Below, piece by piece: positions 25,409 through 34,142 of a DNA stretch of 64,000 nucleotides; position 1 is the first letter of the stretch; every line of letters starts with the position of its first letter. The notes beneath the pieces are model-generated. The model was given only the letters and a program-made list of their open reading frames with translations, had not been told where the DNA came from and did not search any database. Position numbers and translations under genes: made by a program. The DNA comes from JAJPHI01 sp035541875 (GTDB lineage: Bacteria > Desulfobacterota > Binatia > Binatales > Binataceae). Location of the stretch: contig DATKML010000005.1 in the NCBI GenBank assembly GCA_035541875.1, positions 1 through 64,000 on the forward strand, given 5' to 3'.

Positions 25409-26125
25409 ATGCGAGCAAGTAAAGTCACCACGGTAGTCGCGGCGCTGTTGGCTCTCGTGATAGTCGCGCGTACCGCCGGCGCTCAGGCCGACGCCAAAAC
25501 CCACGTAATCGAAGTCAGCGGCGACGGGCAAGCGCAGAGCCCTCCCGATCAGGCCACGCTTGAACTCGCGATCGAAACGCATGCCGCAACGGCCGGAGAG
25601 GCTGCGGGAACCAACGGCGCGTTGGCGCAGAAAGTCCGCGATGCGCTCAAGGGCAAGCTCGGCGACAAAGGCACGATGTGGACCGGGGGCTATTCGCTCT
25701 ATCCCGATTACAGCGAGCCGCGGCCCGGCAACGAAGCCAAGATTATCGGTTACCACGCGCAAAACACGATCACGGTCGAGACCTCAGATTTGGAGTTGGT
25801 CGGGCCTCTGATTGATGCGGCAATCGCGGCGGGTGCGAATCGGGTGAACTCGCTCCAGTACAGTCTGCGTGACAGTACCAAGGCGCGCAGTGAAGCAATC
25901 ACGCGCGCTTCCAAGGATGCGCAGGCGCAGGCCCAGGCGCTCGCGAACGCACTCGGCGTGAAACTCGGATCAGTGATCAAGGCAGCCACGACGGCCGAGA
26001 TTCGCCCAATCCCCATGATGCGAATGCAGGCTGCCTCCGCGATGGCGGCGGCTGCGGCAACGCCGGTCGAGGCCGGGCAGGTCACCGTGCCGGCCACCGT
26101 GTCGCTGACCTACGAGATTCAGTAG
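25409..26125 (+). CDS. Exported SIMPL-domain (DUF541) protein
   Basis: 238-residue periplasmic protein. A signal peptide is clear (basic MRASK, hydrophobic core VVAALLALVIVA, AGA-Q cleavage near residue 25). The SIMPL domain follows: VIEVSGDGQAQSPPDQATLEL, GYHAQNTITVE, VGPLIDAAIAAGANRVNSL, SEAITRASKDAQAQAQALA. Proteins of this family (Oxidative-stress-related YggE and BP26 of Brucella) form oligomeric ring or channel-like assemblies; their biochemical role is not established. An Ala/Met-rich segment (MRMQAASAMAAAAATP) is specific to this copy. The peptide transporter genes begin 15 bases later and may be in the same transcript. Confidence 0.92.
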   Translation: MRASKVTTVVAALLALVIVARTAGAQADAKTHVIEVSGDGQAQSPPDQATLELAIETHAATAGEAAGTNGALAQKVRDALKGKLGDKGTMWTGGYSLYPDYSEPRPGNEAKIIGYHAQNTITVETSDLELVGPLIDAAIAAGANRVNSLQYSLRDSTKARSEAITRASKDAQAQAQALANALGVKLGSVIKAATTAEIRPIPMMRMQAASAMAAAAATPVEAGQVTVPATVSLTYEIQ

Positions 26126-26140
26126 AGCGGCGCGGCGCGG

Positions 26141-27070
26141 ATGATCGCGTATATCCTGCGCCGCTTCGCGATCGGCGTCGGCGTTCTGATCGGGATTTCG
26201 CTGATCACTTTTCTGATCGCTTTTGCGGTTCCGGCTGATCCCGCGATCGCAGTGGCGGGTGCCAAAGCTGATCCCAAGACGCTGGCAGAGATTCGAGCGC
26301 AGCTCGGACTCGACCAGCCGCTCTATCGGCAGTATCTGCGCTATATGCATCGAATCGCGCATGGCGATCTCGGTCGTTCCTACGTCCGGCGCGAGAGTGT
26401 GACCAGCCTGATCGCACAGCGCTTTCCGGCAACTGCGATTCTCGCAATTAGTGCGACCGTATGCTCGCTCGCGCTCGGTATCCTGATGGGCTTGGTTTCA
26501 GCGGCGCGCCGCGACCGACTGCTCGACCATACGATGCTGTTCATCTCGTTGGGTTTTGTATCGATGCCCGTTTTCTGGCTCGGCACGATCCTGCTGATCG
26601 CGGCGGCGTTCTGGTTGCGAGCCTTACCGCTCGGCGGTTTCGGCGACTGGCGCGCTCTAATCCTGCCGACGATCACCCTCACGCTTTCGTCGGCAGGTTA
26701 TTATTCGCGAATCCTGCACACGAATTTGACCGAGGCGCTTAGCCAGGATTACGTACGGACCGCTCGCGGCAAGGGGCTTTCGCCGATCAGGATTGTGGTA
26801 AAGCATGCGCTCGCCAACGCGATGCTCCCGCTGCTGACGCTCGCGGGACTTGATCTCGCGGGGCTACTCTCCGGTGTCGTGCTGACCGAGACCGTCTTCA
26901 ACTGGCCCGGTATCGGCCGCCTCGCTTACGAAGCCGTCTTCAATCTCGATATCCCGCTGATCATGGGCACGGTGCTCTTCGGCGCCCTGCTGGTCGTGAT
27001 CGCCAATATTGTCGTCGACCTACTTTACGCGTGGATCGATCCGCGGATCCGTCTCGGTGAAAGCGCCTAA
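26141..27070 (+). CDS. Peptide/nickel ABC transporter permease, DppB type
   Basis: 309-residue inner-membrane permease with six hydrophobic segments and the typical DppB N-terminal arrangement (MIAYILRRFAIGVGVLIGIS, IDPADPAIAV-like PADPAIAVAGAKADPKTLAE, LGLDQPLYRQYLRYM, GDLGRSYVRRESV). The cytoplasmic EAA loop RTARGKGLSPIRIVVKHALA contacts the ATPase. It pairs with the next permease to form the channel for oligopeptides, dipeptides or nickel/opine-type ligands. It is 3 bases from the next gene. The companion ATPases are not present nearby. Confidence 0.93.
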   Translation: MIAYILRRFAIGVGVLIGISLITFLIAFAVPADPAIAVAGAKADPKTLAEIRAQLGLDQPLYRQYLRYMHRIAHGDLGRSYVRRESVTSLIAQRFPATAILAISATVCSLALGILMGLVSAARRDRLLDHTMLFISLGFVSMPVFWLGTILLIAAAFWLRALPLGGFGDWRALILPTITLTLSSAGYYSRILHTNLTEALSQDYVRTARGKGLSPIRIVVKHALANAMLPLLTLAGLDLAGLLSGVVLTETVFNWPGIGRLAYEAVFNLDIPLIMGTVLFGALLVVIANIVVDLLYAWIDPRIRLGESA

Positions 27071-27073
27071 CGG

Positions 27074-27904
27074 ATGAACGGCAAGACGAATCTGATGGAG
27101 CTGTGCGGCGCGATCATGATCGGGCTGCTCGCTGTGATCGCGATCGCTGCGCCGCTCTTCGCCCCTTACGATCCGACCCGGGCTGTCGCCGCGAGTTTCG
27201 GCGATCCCCAGGGGCCGTCGCACGCCTTTTTGCTCGGTTCTGACGAATTGGGGCGCGACGTACTCTCGCGGATTATCTGGGGCGCGCGCATCTCGTTGAT
27301 TATCGGTATCGCTGCGATGCTGGTGACGCTAACAATCGGCGTGACGATCGGTCTCATGTCGGGCTTTTTCGGCGGCACTATCGATTTCTGCCTGATGCGC
27401 GTCACTGACATGATGCTCGCATTCCCGACGCTGCTGCTCGCGATGGCGTTCGTCACTGTGTTGCGGCCGAGCCTCTCCACGATTCTGCTCGTTATTGGGC
27501 TTGTGTCATGGACTAGTATCGCTCGCGTCGTGCGTGCAGAGACTTTGAGCCTGTCGCAGCGCGATTTCGTGCGCGCGGCCCAGGCACTCGGAGCACCCTC
27601 GTCACGGCTGATCGCGCGGCATATCCTGCCGAACGCCCTGCCGATTATCGTGGTGATGGCCGCGCTCGGAACGTCGGGGACGCTGCTGCTCGACGCGGGC
27701 CTGAGTTTTCTCGGCCTTGGCGTGCCACCACCTACGCCGAGCTGGGGCCGGATGATCGAAGAGGCTCGTATCTACTTTCGGACCGCGCCGTGGCTCGCTC
27801 TCTTTCCCGGCCTCGCGATCCTCTATGCCGTACTCGGCTTTAACCTGCTCGGCTACGGCTACCTGCGTCGTCGCGGCCGCAATACCTCTGTGACCATGCG
27901 ATGA
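27074..27904 (+). CDS. Peptide/nickel ABC transporter permease, DppC type
   Basis: 276-residue second inner-membrane permease. It shows the DppC N-terminal membrane segment (IGLLAVIAIAAPLFAPYDPT), the periplasmic loop HAFLLGSDELGRDVLSRIIWGAR that marks this subfamily, the EAA loop RAAQALGAPSSRLIARHIL, and the FLGLGVPPPTPSWGRMIEEAR segment before the last helix. Its stop overlaps the binding-protein start by four bases (ATGA), so the three transporter genes are coupled. Confidence 0.94.
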   Translation: MNGKTNLMELCGAIMIGLLAVIAIAAPLFAPYDPTRAVAASFGDPQGPSHAFLLGSDELGRDVLSRIIWGARISLIIGIAAMLVTLTIGVTIGLMSGFFGGTIDFCLMRVTDMMLAFPTLLLAMAFVTVLRPSLSTILLVIGLVSWTSIARVVRAETLSLSQRDFVRAAQALGAPSSRLIARHILPNALPIIVVMAALGTSGTLLLDAGLSFLGLGVPPPTPSWGRMIEEARIYFRTAPWLALFPGLAILYAVLGFNLLGYGYLRRRGRNTSVTMR

Positions 27905-29520
27905 AAGCGCTCACGCCCTTCGGAGCTGCGCTCGCGATATTGGCGTTGTCCGAGCTTACGGGATGCCGCGGTGACTCGGACGGACTCGACCTGCCGAAGA
28001 CGGCCAAGGTGCTCCATCTTGCGTCCGTGGCAGATGTGCCAAGCCTCGATCCCGCGGTCGGGTACGATACGTCGTCGTGGGGGTTCGAGCAGATGATCTT
28101 CGACACGCTGGTTCGCTACAGCGACGCCGGTGTCGATCTCGTCCCAGACCTCGCGACCCAATGGGAAATCGCGCCGGACGCTAAAAGCCTCACTTTTCAT
28201 CTGCGACGCGACGCCAGCTTTACTAACGGACGCGCGGTGGTCAGCGGCGACTTCAAGTACGCGATCGAGCGGGTGCTGACACCGTCGGTACGGTCCAAGG
28301 GAACCGAGTATTTTCGCAGTATCGTCGGCGCTGAGGATTTCGTTGCGGGTCGCGCAAAAGAAGTAACCGGAATCGAGAATCCGGACGCCTGGACAATCAT
28401 ATTTCGCCTGACCGAACCCGATCCGATCTTCGTGCAGAAGCTCGCGATGCCTTTCGCGGCGGCCGTTCCGCGCGAAGCCGTTGATCAGTGGGGCAATGAC
28501 GACTTCTCGCGTCACGTCATAGGCAGCGGTCCTTTCACGCTCAAGGAATGGCGGAGTGGCGAGCGGATCGTGCTCGTGCGCAATCCACATTATTTCGATC
28601 CCTCGTGGCCACGCCTCGATGCGATCGTTCAGCTGATTGGAGTCGATCTCGACCTTGAGTGGCTCAAGTTCGAGACGGGCGAACTCGACGTCTCGGCGAT
28701 TCCACCCGCCGAGTTCCTGCGCGTGATGAAGACCCCGAAGCTCAAGGCCCTCGCCGAGCATATCGTGACGCTCAGTACCGACTATCTCGGCATGAACTGC
28801 CAGATGAAGCCCTTCGATGATGTGCGCGTCAGGCGCGCCTTCAACTTAGCAATCCGCAAAGACAAGGCATCGGCGATTCTCAACGGTCGCGCAGTCCCGG
28901 CGGTCGGAATTCTTCCGCCAGGTCTACCCGGCTACGACCCCAATATCGATGGCTATCCTTACGATCCGACCAAAGCGAAGGCCTTGCTGGAAGCCGCTGG
29001 AGTCGGTCGCGACTTCGCGCCGACGCTGTGGATGCGAGCCGATCAGACTGAAATGACGTTGGGCGAATCGATCCAGCAGGATCTCGCTGAAGTGGGAGTC
29101 CATGCCGTCCTCAAGCCGCTGGCGTGGTCGTCTCTGCTCGAAGCGATTCGGCAACCCAACACCGCCGATCTTTTCAGTCTCGGATGGGAGGCCGATTTCC
29201 CCGATCCGCAGAATTTTCTCGAGGTACTCTTCGCAAAAAAGCAGTTCGGCGCCAACAACGATACCTTCTACAGCAATCCGCAGGTCGAAAAGCTGCTGGC
29301 TGAGGCAGCGCCGGTCAGCGATCTCAGCCGCCGCTACCAACTCTACGATCAGGCGCAAAAGCTGATCATGCAGGACGCGCCCTGGGTTGTGCTGTACCAT
29401 CCCGTAAGCTACGTGATTCGCCAGCCCTGGGTGCACGATTACATCCTGAATCCGATGCGCCCGACACGCCTGGAGAGAGTTTGGATAAGCGCGCGAGAAG
29501 GAGAGCAACAAACGCGATGA
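27901..29520 (+). CDS. Peptide ABC transporter substrate-binding lipoprotein (SBP family 5)
   Basis: 539-residue periplasmic-binding protein of the DppA/OppA class. The N-terminal signal ends in a lipobox LTGC at about residue 21, so it should be a lipoprotein anchored to the membrane. Family 5 markers include VPSLDPAVGYDTSSWGFEQM, LVRYSDAGVDLVPDLATQWE, LTFHLRRDASFTNGRAVVSG, HVIGSGPFTLKEWRSGERIV, RRAFNLAIRKDKASAI, and the C-terminal PWVVLYHPVSYVI. The ligand cannot be deduced. Encoded after both permeases, unusual only in being last. It overlaps a DNA glycosylase gene by four bases. Confidence 0.94.
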   Translation: MKALTPFGAALAILALSELTGCRGDSDGLDLPKTAKVLHLASVADVPSLDPAVGYDTSSWGFEQMIFDTLVRYSDAGVDLVPDLATQWEIAPDAKSLTFHLRRDASFTNGRAVVSGDFKYAIERVLTPSVRSKGTEYFRSIVGAEDFVAGRAKEVTGIENPDAWTIIFRLTEPDPIFVQKLAMPFAAAVPREAVDQWGNDDFSRHVIGSGPFTLKEWRSGERIVLVRNPHYFDPSWPRLDAIVQLIGVDLDLEWLKFETGELDVSAIPPAEFLRVMKTPKLKALAEHIVTLSTDYLGMNCQMKPFDDVRVRRAFNLAIRKDKASAILNGRAVPAVGILPPGLPGYDPNIDGYPYDPTKAKALLEAAGVGRDFAPTLWMRADQTEMTLGESIQQDLAEVGVHAVLKPLAWSSLLEAIRQPNTADLFSLGWEADFPDPQNFLEVLFAKKQFGANNDTFYSNPQVEKLLAEAAPVSDLSRRYQLYDQAQKLIMQDAPWVVLYHPVSYVIRQPWVHDYILNPMRPTRLERVWISAREGEQQTR

Positions 29521-30263
29521 CCACGCGGAACAAGGCAGCAGTGTCGGGACCATCCTGGGCCGATGCCGCCGTGACCCATCTACGCCAAGCCGATCCGGTG
29601 ATGGCGCGGATTATCGATGAAGTCGGACCGCTCGCGATCACTCGACGATCGGAACGATTCGCAGCGCTCGTGCGCGCGATCATTTTCCAGCAACTCGCCG
29701 GTCGCGCGGCACAAACAATCTTCGATCGTTTCGTCTCCGCCGTCGGGCAAGGTCGCTTTCCAACACCCGAGCAGGTCCTGGCTGCCAGCGATGAAACGAT
29801 GCGCGCCGCAGGGTTATCGCGCGGCAAAATGGCCTATTTGCGCGATCTCGCTGAGCACGTCCGCGACGGCAAGCTCAATTTCCATCGCTTTCCCCGGATG
29901 GATGACGATGAGGTTATCGCGGATCTGACTCGCGTTAAGGGAATCGGTCGATGGACGGCCGAGATGTTCCTAATGTTCAATCTCAATCGACCCGATGTCC
30001 TCGCAGTGGATGACCTCGGCCTGCGTAACGGCGCAACCCGCGCTTACGGAAAAAAGTCTCCCGTTTCGGCCAAAGAGCTTCGCGAGATGGGCGAGAGCTG
30101 GCGACCTTATCGCACCGCGGCGTCGTGGTACCTGTGGCAGAGCTTGAGAATCATCACGCCGGAGGGAGCCGAAACTTCACCAAAGAAGAGACCTGCGAAG
30201 GCAAAGAAGAAGGTGGCGACTCCCAAAGCCAAGCCCCGATCATCCAGGGTGGCGCCCCGCTAA
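29517..30263 (+). CDS. DNA-3-methyladenine glycosylase II-like (HhH-GPD) protein
   Basis: 248-residue base excision repair glycosylase. HhH-GPD motif: RVKGIGRWTAEMFLMF at about residues 140-155, then the catalytic aspartate in VLAVDDLGLRNG at about 162-173. It also has AIIFQQLAGRAAQTIFDRF, typical of AlkA/MAG1 proteins. It lacks the N-terminal AlkA domain, so resembles the yeast MAG1 form. The C-terminal tail is lysine-rich (about residues 222-248), which could bind DNA non-specifically. The start at 29517 overlaps the stop of the binding-protein gene (ATGA), so translation is coupled to the transporter; no functional reason is evident. Confidence 0.9.
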   Translation: MTTRNKAAVSGPSWADAAVTHLRQADPVMARIIDEVGPLAITRRSERFAALVRAIIFQQLAGRAAQTIFDRFVSAVGQGRFPTPEQVLAASDETMRAAGLSRGKMAYLRDLAEHVRDGKLNFHRFPRMDDDEVIADLTRVKGIGRWTAEMFLMFNLNRPDVLAVDDLGLRNGATRAYGKKSPVSAKELREMGESWRPYRTAASWYLWQSLRIITPEGAETSPKKRPAKAKKKVATPKAKPRSSRVAPR

Positions 30264-30273
30264 CAGCTCTTGC

Positions 30274-30329
30274 TGTCATCCAGAGGCGAGTTCTGCGAGC
30301 CGATGAATCTCGCGGCCTCCTCAGGCCGC
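30274..30329. repeat. Degenerate GTCATCC-type repeat and hairpin after the glycosylase gene
   Basis: TGTCATCCAGAGGCGAG (30274 on) and CTGCGAGCCGATGAATCTCG (ending 30312) resemble the outer parts of a widely dispersed intergenic motif with GTCATCCTGAGG and GAAGAATCTCG cores, here decayed. Directly after it GCGGCCT (30312-30318) and AGGCCGC (30323-30329) form a perfect seven-base stem. There is no T tract. The rest of the gap up to pyrF contains no gene that I can support. Confidence 0.45.
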
Positions 30330-30460
30330 TGTCAGTCAGTTCCACCAACGGAAAGATAGGTGAAGAAGGCCAAGACCCGCGTTCCGCATCTCAAAATGGC
30401 ATCACAGAGGTATGCGTCATTAAGTAGATTACTTGCTGGACACCAAACTAAACTGCAGTG

Positions 30461-31336
30461 ATGGACTTCATTGAGCGCCTGCTAACTGCGCAAGCGGCCA
30501 AGCAAAGTCTGGCTGTGCTCGGCGTCGATCCGCAACTCGATTCGCGGATCTCGCCCGGTATTCCCACCGGCTATGACCTGTCGCGCTTCTCTTGCGAGAT
30601 CGTTGAGGCTTGCGCCCCGTCTGTTGCCGCGATCAAACCGCAGCTCGCGTTCTTTGAAGCACGAGGACTCGACGGGATGCGCGCCTTTGTCGATGTCCTG
30701 CGTGTTGCTCGTGCGCTCGGTCTGGTGATTATCGCGGATGCGAAACGCGGTGATATAGGCTCGACCTCCGCCGCTTATGCCGAAGCTTTCCTCGGCAAAG
30801 GCGATTTCGCCTGTGACGCGATCACCGTGAATCCTTATCTCGGAAGTGACGCGCTGGCGCCGTTTATCGCGAAAGCTCGCGAGGGTAAAGGTCTCTTCGT
30901 TCTGGTAAAGACCTCAAATCCCTCCTCAGGTGAGTTTCAGGACCGCGAGGCCCCGGAACGTCCGTTATGGGAACTGGTGGCCGAGCGAGTAAACGGATGG
31001 GGCAGCGACTTTATCGGTCCCCATGGGCTTACTCCGATCGGCGCTGTGGTCGGTGCAACGTACCCAGATCATGCTCTTCGGGCGCGCCAACTATTACCCA
31101 ACAGCGTGATTCTCGTGCCGGGTTATGGCGCTCAAGGTGCGTCGGCAGACGAGGCCCTGGCCGCCGTTCGTCCAAACGGAACGGGAGTGCTGGTTAATGC
31201 GAGCCGCAGCCTGATGTACGCCTATCTCAAACAACCGAATATGCGTCCCGGTGAAGCTGCCGCGGCTGCGGCCGAGGCGATGCGCGTCGAACTCAATGAG
31301 GCTTTGAGCCGTAGACAGCAAAAAGCTGGGTCTTGA
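30461..31336 (+). CDS. pyrF: Orotidine 5'-phosphate decarboxylase (type 2)
   Basis: 291-residue TIM-barrel enzyme converting OMP to UMP, the last step of de novo pyrimidine synthesis. The DAKRGDIGST motif holds the catalytic Asp and Lys residues (about residue 96-105). Type 2 features include the start of the barrel SLAVLGVDPQLDSRI, VNPYLGSDALAPF, LFVLVKTSNPSSGEFQD, IGAVVGATYP, and VLVNASRSLMYAY. The length of about 290 residues is larger than the 230 of the E. coli type. An adjacent GTG at 30458 gives one extra residue; the ATG is chosen. The last 44 bases overlap the end of the convergent membrane-protein gene. Confidence 0.95.
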   Translation: MDFIERLLTAQAAKQSLAVLGVDPQLDSRISPGIPTGYDLSRFSCEIVEACAPSVAAIKPQLAFFEARGLDGMRAFVDVLRVARALGLVIIADAKRGDIGSTSAAYAEAFLGKGDFACDAITVNPYLGSDALAPFIAKAREGKGLFVLVKTSNPSSGEFQDREAPERPLWELVAERVNGWGSDFIGPHGLTPIGAVVGATYPDHALRARQLLPNSVILVPGYGAQGASADEALAAVRPNGTGVLVNASRSLMYAYLKQPNMRPGEAAAAAAEAMRVELNEALSRRQQKAGS

Positions 31337-32837
31337 GGATTTCGGGGCGATCCGCGACCCGACTGGTGAGTTGCGGCATCAGCGTTAAGGCCCATCCGTA
31401 ATCCGGATCAACCAGCTTGGCTACGATCGAAGCATCATCAAGTTGTTTCTCCGCGGCACTGATCTCCGAATCGAGCGTAACCCCTGCCAGAAGATAGACG
31501 TACGGGGTCTGCTCGAACTCGGGAAAAAGCAACGGGATTACCCCTTGGGGGCTGAGAATCGCGACGCCCTGATCCTGTTTGCCGGCGATTTCTCGCACGG
31601 CTTCCCAATCGGTTCGGACCTCTTTCGTGGCCCATAGACCTGCCGTGATCGTATCTGGCGAACGCTGCTTCCATACAGTCCAGCTCGCAGCACAAACCCC
31701 GGTTTGCCCGATCGCCGCAAGTAGGATTAGCAGAACCGTTGCGAACCTCCCGACGCGTCCCATCGTACACGCCACGACGGCTCCGATAACCAATACGTAG
31801 GAGTACGAAATCCACGCGCTCGGTCCGGCAAAAAAGAGTGTGATGAACAGGATATGCATGATCGCCGTCGCCACGATGATCTCGTCACGCACAGATTTAT
31901 CGCGCACCCATCGCGGGAGAACCGAGAGCGCGCGGATGATCAGCCATCCGCTGGCTGCGAACCAGAAAACGACCACGCTGGCAAAGTAATAGATCGGCGG
32001 CATCCCTTGCCAGAAAAACTTGCCACGACCTCGAAAGAAACCGTAGTCAAACGCGGCATAATGCTTCGCGCCACTGATCGGCAGTATCGTGGCAAACAGC
32101 GATCGTGGACCGTTGATCACGAGCGCCAGCGCAGCCAGCACGACCATGGTTGCGGCCGCAGGTGCAAACTCGGCAAGGATCAATTCCCAACGCATGCGCG
32201 AGGGCTTCAACGCGCCAGTTCGGTAGAGCTCAGAGATGATGAAAATCGTTAGAATAAAGCCGTAGACGTAGCCCATCGCCGGCTTCGCGAAACACGCCGC
32301 TGCTGCAAGAGCTAGTGCTACATTGCGCCGTCCCGAAGCATGCTCCGCGATAGCGTTGCTGAGCAGCACCGCCTCGACGAGCAGGGCGATCGACGGGTAG
32401 GACGATTGCACAGCGAAAGGCAGCGCCACGACCATCAACGCAATCCCGAGGAGCGGAACTCTCAGCGCGCTCAGCGTTCGCGCGATCGCCCATCCGATCA
32501 GAAGAGTGCCGATCCAATTAGCTGCTTGATACGCATAAGGCGTGGCGCCGAAGAGATGAAACCATCCGCTGCTGAGCCAAATCGGCAACAAGCCGTAGGT
32601 GTAACCGAAATCGACTCCGGGCCGTTGACCCTTTTGCGTATACGCGACGAGCGTGAGCCAGCTACCGCGATCGGCGAACGCGAATGCCGTAAAGCCCAAA
32701 TCCGAGGGTATCCGCAGGATCGCAACCGCGATCAGCTCGGCAACAAAGAGGATCGACAAACGCAGCGTCCCCGCAACGGATTTTTCGGCCGGCACAATCA
32801 GTCTTTCGTTGAGCGGCGTGTCATTTGATGGCGCCAT
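31293..32837 (-). CDS. Polytopic glycosyltransferase-like membrane protein (family 39/87-like), unknown
   Basis: 514-residue integral membrane protein, about 10-12 hydrophobic segments. The first extracytoplasmic loop contains KGQRPGVDFGYTYGLLPIW, resembling the acidic loop (D followed by Y/Y-G-P-L) of lipid-phosphate-dependent mannosyl/arabinosyltransferases. The C-terminal about 130 residues form a soluble domain (IAGKQDQGVAILSPQGVIPL, YVYLLAGVTLDSEI). The sugar and acceptor are unknown, and a non-enzymatic role is possible. The ATG at 32837 starts within the end of the CoA-transferase gene (17-base overlap), so translation is coupled. Its tail overlaps convergent pyrF by 44 bases. Confidence 0.65.
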   Translation of the reverse strand: MAPSNDTPLNERLIVPAEKSVAGTLRLSILFVAELIAVAILRIPSDLGFTAFAFADRGSWLTLVAYTQKGQRPGVDFGYTYGLLPIWLSSGWFHLFGATPYAYQAANWIGTLLIGWAIARTLSALRVPLLGIALMVVALPFAVQSSYPSIALLVEAVLLSNAIAEHASGRRNVALALAAAACFAKPAMGYVYGFILTIFIISELYRTGALKPSRMRWELILAEFAPAAATMVVLAALALVINGPRSLFATILPISGAKHYAAFDYGFFRGRGKFFWQGMPPIYYFASVVVFWFAASGWLIIRALSVLPRWVRDKSVRDEIIVATAIMHILFITLFFAGPSAWISYSYVLVIGAVVACTMGRVGRFATVLLILLAAIGQTGVCAASWTVWKQRSPDTITAGLWATKEVRTDWEAVREIAGKQDQGVAILSPQGVIPLLFPEFEQTPYVYLLAGVTLDSEISAAEKQLDDASIVAKLVDPDYGWALTLMPQLTSRVADRPEILKTQLFAVYGSKPH

Positions 32838-34035
32838 CCGCACGGAGTCGCTGGATATCCGCCTGCGTGTAGCCGTGCCCGGCCAGAACCTCGTCCGTGT
32901 GTTCGCCGAGCAAGGGCGGTCGGGCAATCGAGCCCGGTGTCTCCGACAGCTTTACGCCGAGCCCTGTCGTCTTGATCTCGCCGTGCACCGGATGGGCGAG
33001 TCGCACCAGCATTTCGCGTGCTGTGGTCTGCGGATGCTGAAACATCTCCTCGATCGTCAGAATCGGCCCTGACGGTATGCCGCTGCGATTAAACTCGTCG
33101 ATCCAATGGTCGGCTGAATTACTCGCGAGTGCCCGATTGATCTCCGCGGTTAGCTCGTCGCGATTCTTGACCCGTAATCCGGAAGTCGCGAAGCGCGGAT
33201 CGTTTGCCAACTCGGGCCGCTTGATCACAGTCACAAACGTCCGCCACATCGCTTCGTTTCCAACCGCAATATTGAAAGGACGGTCCGACGCCTGGAAGAC
33301 GCCGTGCGGCGAACCCAGCGGATGGTGATTGCCCGCGGGACCGGGCGTTTTGCCCGTATCGAAGTAGATTCCAGCCGACCAGCTAAGCACACTTGTTATC
33401 GCCTCTATAAGCGAGGTCTCGACCTTCTGGCCTCGCCCCGTCAGATGGCGCGATTGCAGTGCGAGCAGGATTCCCTGCGCGGCGAAGATCCCGCCGAGAA
33501 GATCGCAAATTGCAATTCCGACACGGGTCGGTCCGCTCTCGCGCGTACCCGTGACACTCATCAGCCCGGAAAAGCCCTGCGCAATCTGATCGAAGCCCGG
33601 ATTATCACGCATCGGGCCATTGGGCCCGAAGCCTGAGACGCTGCAGGTGATAATCCGCGGGTTCGTTTGCGCGAGCGACACATAGTCGAAACCCATCGCT
33701 TCCATCACGCCGGGCCGAAAATTATCGACGACGATATCTGCAGAATCGATCAACCTGCGTACTACAGCGTGCCCCTCGGGCTTACGGGTCGCAATCTGGA
33801 TGCTCTTCTTCGATCGATTCGTGCACATGAAGAAGTACGAATCCTTGCCCGAGTAGCCGCCCATCTCGGCGCGCGCACCCTCAACCGGTTCGACCTTGAT
33901 TACTTCGGCGCCGTAATCGCCAAGAATCTGCGTGCAAAACGGGCCCGCCAGATAGCGGGTAAAATCGACCACCTTGATACCGCTAAGCGGCCGTAATCCC
34001 TGGCTTTGAACGGATTGCCGGTTAGGTTCAGCCAA
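32821..34035 (-). CDS. CaiB/BaiF family CoA-transferase
   Basis: 404-residue class III CoA-transferase, moving CoA between carboxylic acids (for example carnitine, oxalate, formate, bile acid or succinyl-CoA). It begins PLSGIKVVDFTRYLAGPFCT, contains GAEVIKVEPVEG, RSKKSIQI (DLK-type), DIVVDNFRPGVMEAMGFDY, SVSGFGPNGPMRDNPGFDQI with the candidate catalytic Asp in GFDQIAQ (about residue 165), GIAICDLLGGIFAAQGILLAL and a C-terminal TIEEMFQHPQT segment. The substrate cannot be assigned. The next gene starts within its 3' end. Confidence 0.92.
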   Translation of the reverse strand: MAEPNRQSVQSQGLRPLSGIKVVDFTRYLAGPFCTQILGDYGAEVIKVEPVEGARAEMGGYSGKDSYFFMCTNRSKKSIQIATRKPEGHAVVRRLIDSADIVVDNFRPGVMEAMGFDYVSLAQTNPRIITCSVSGFGPNGPMRDNPGFDQIAQGFSGLMSVTGTRESGPTRVGIAICDLLGGIFAAQGILLALQSRHLTGRGQKVETSLIEAITSVLSWSAGIYFDTGKTPGPAGNHHPLGSPHGVFQASDRPFNIAVGNEAMWRTFVTVIKRPELANDPRFATSGLRVKNRDELTAEINRALASNSADHWIDEFNRSGIPSGPILTIEEMFQHPQTTAREMLVRLAHPVHGEIKTTGLGVKLSETPGSIARPPLLGEHTDEVLAGHGYTQADIQRLRADGAIK

Positions 34036-34142
34036 CGCTACTCACCTCTAAATGAAACTCGAAACGCCCTGTTTCGTCTTATACGATAGTGCCACCATCA
34101 GAGACAGCTACGAGGCTTGAACCTCTTTTTTACGCGAAACCG

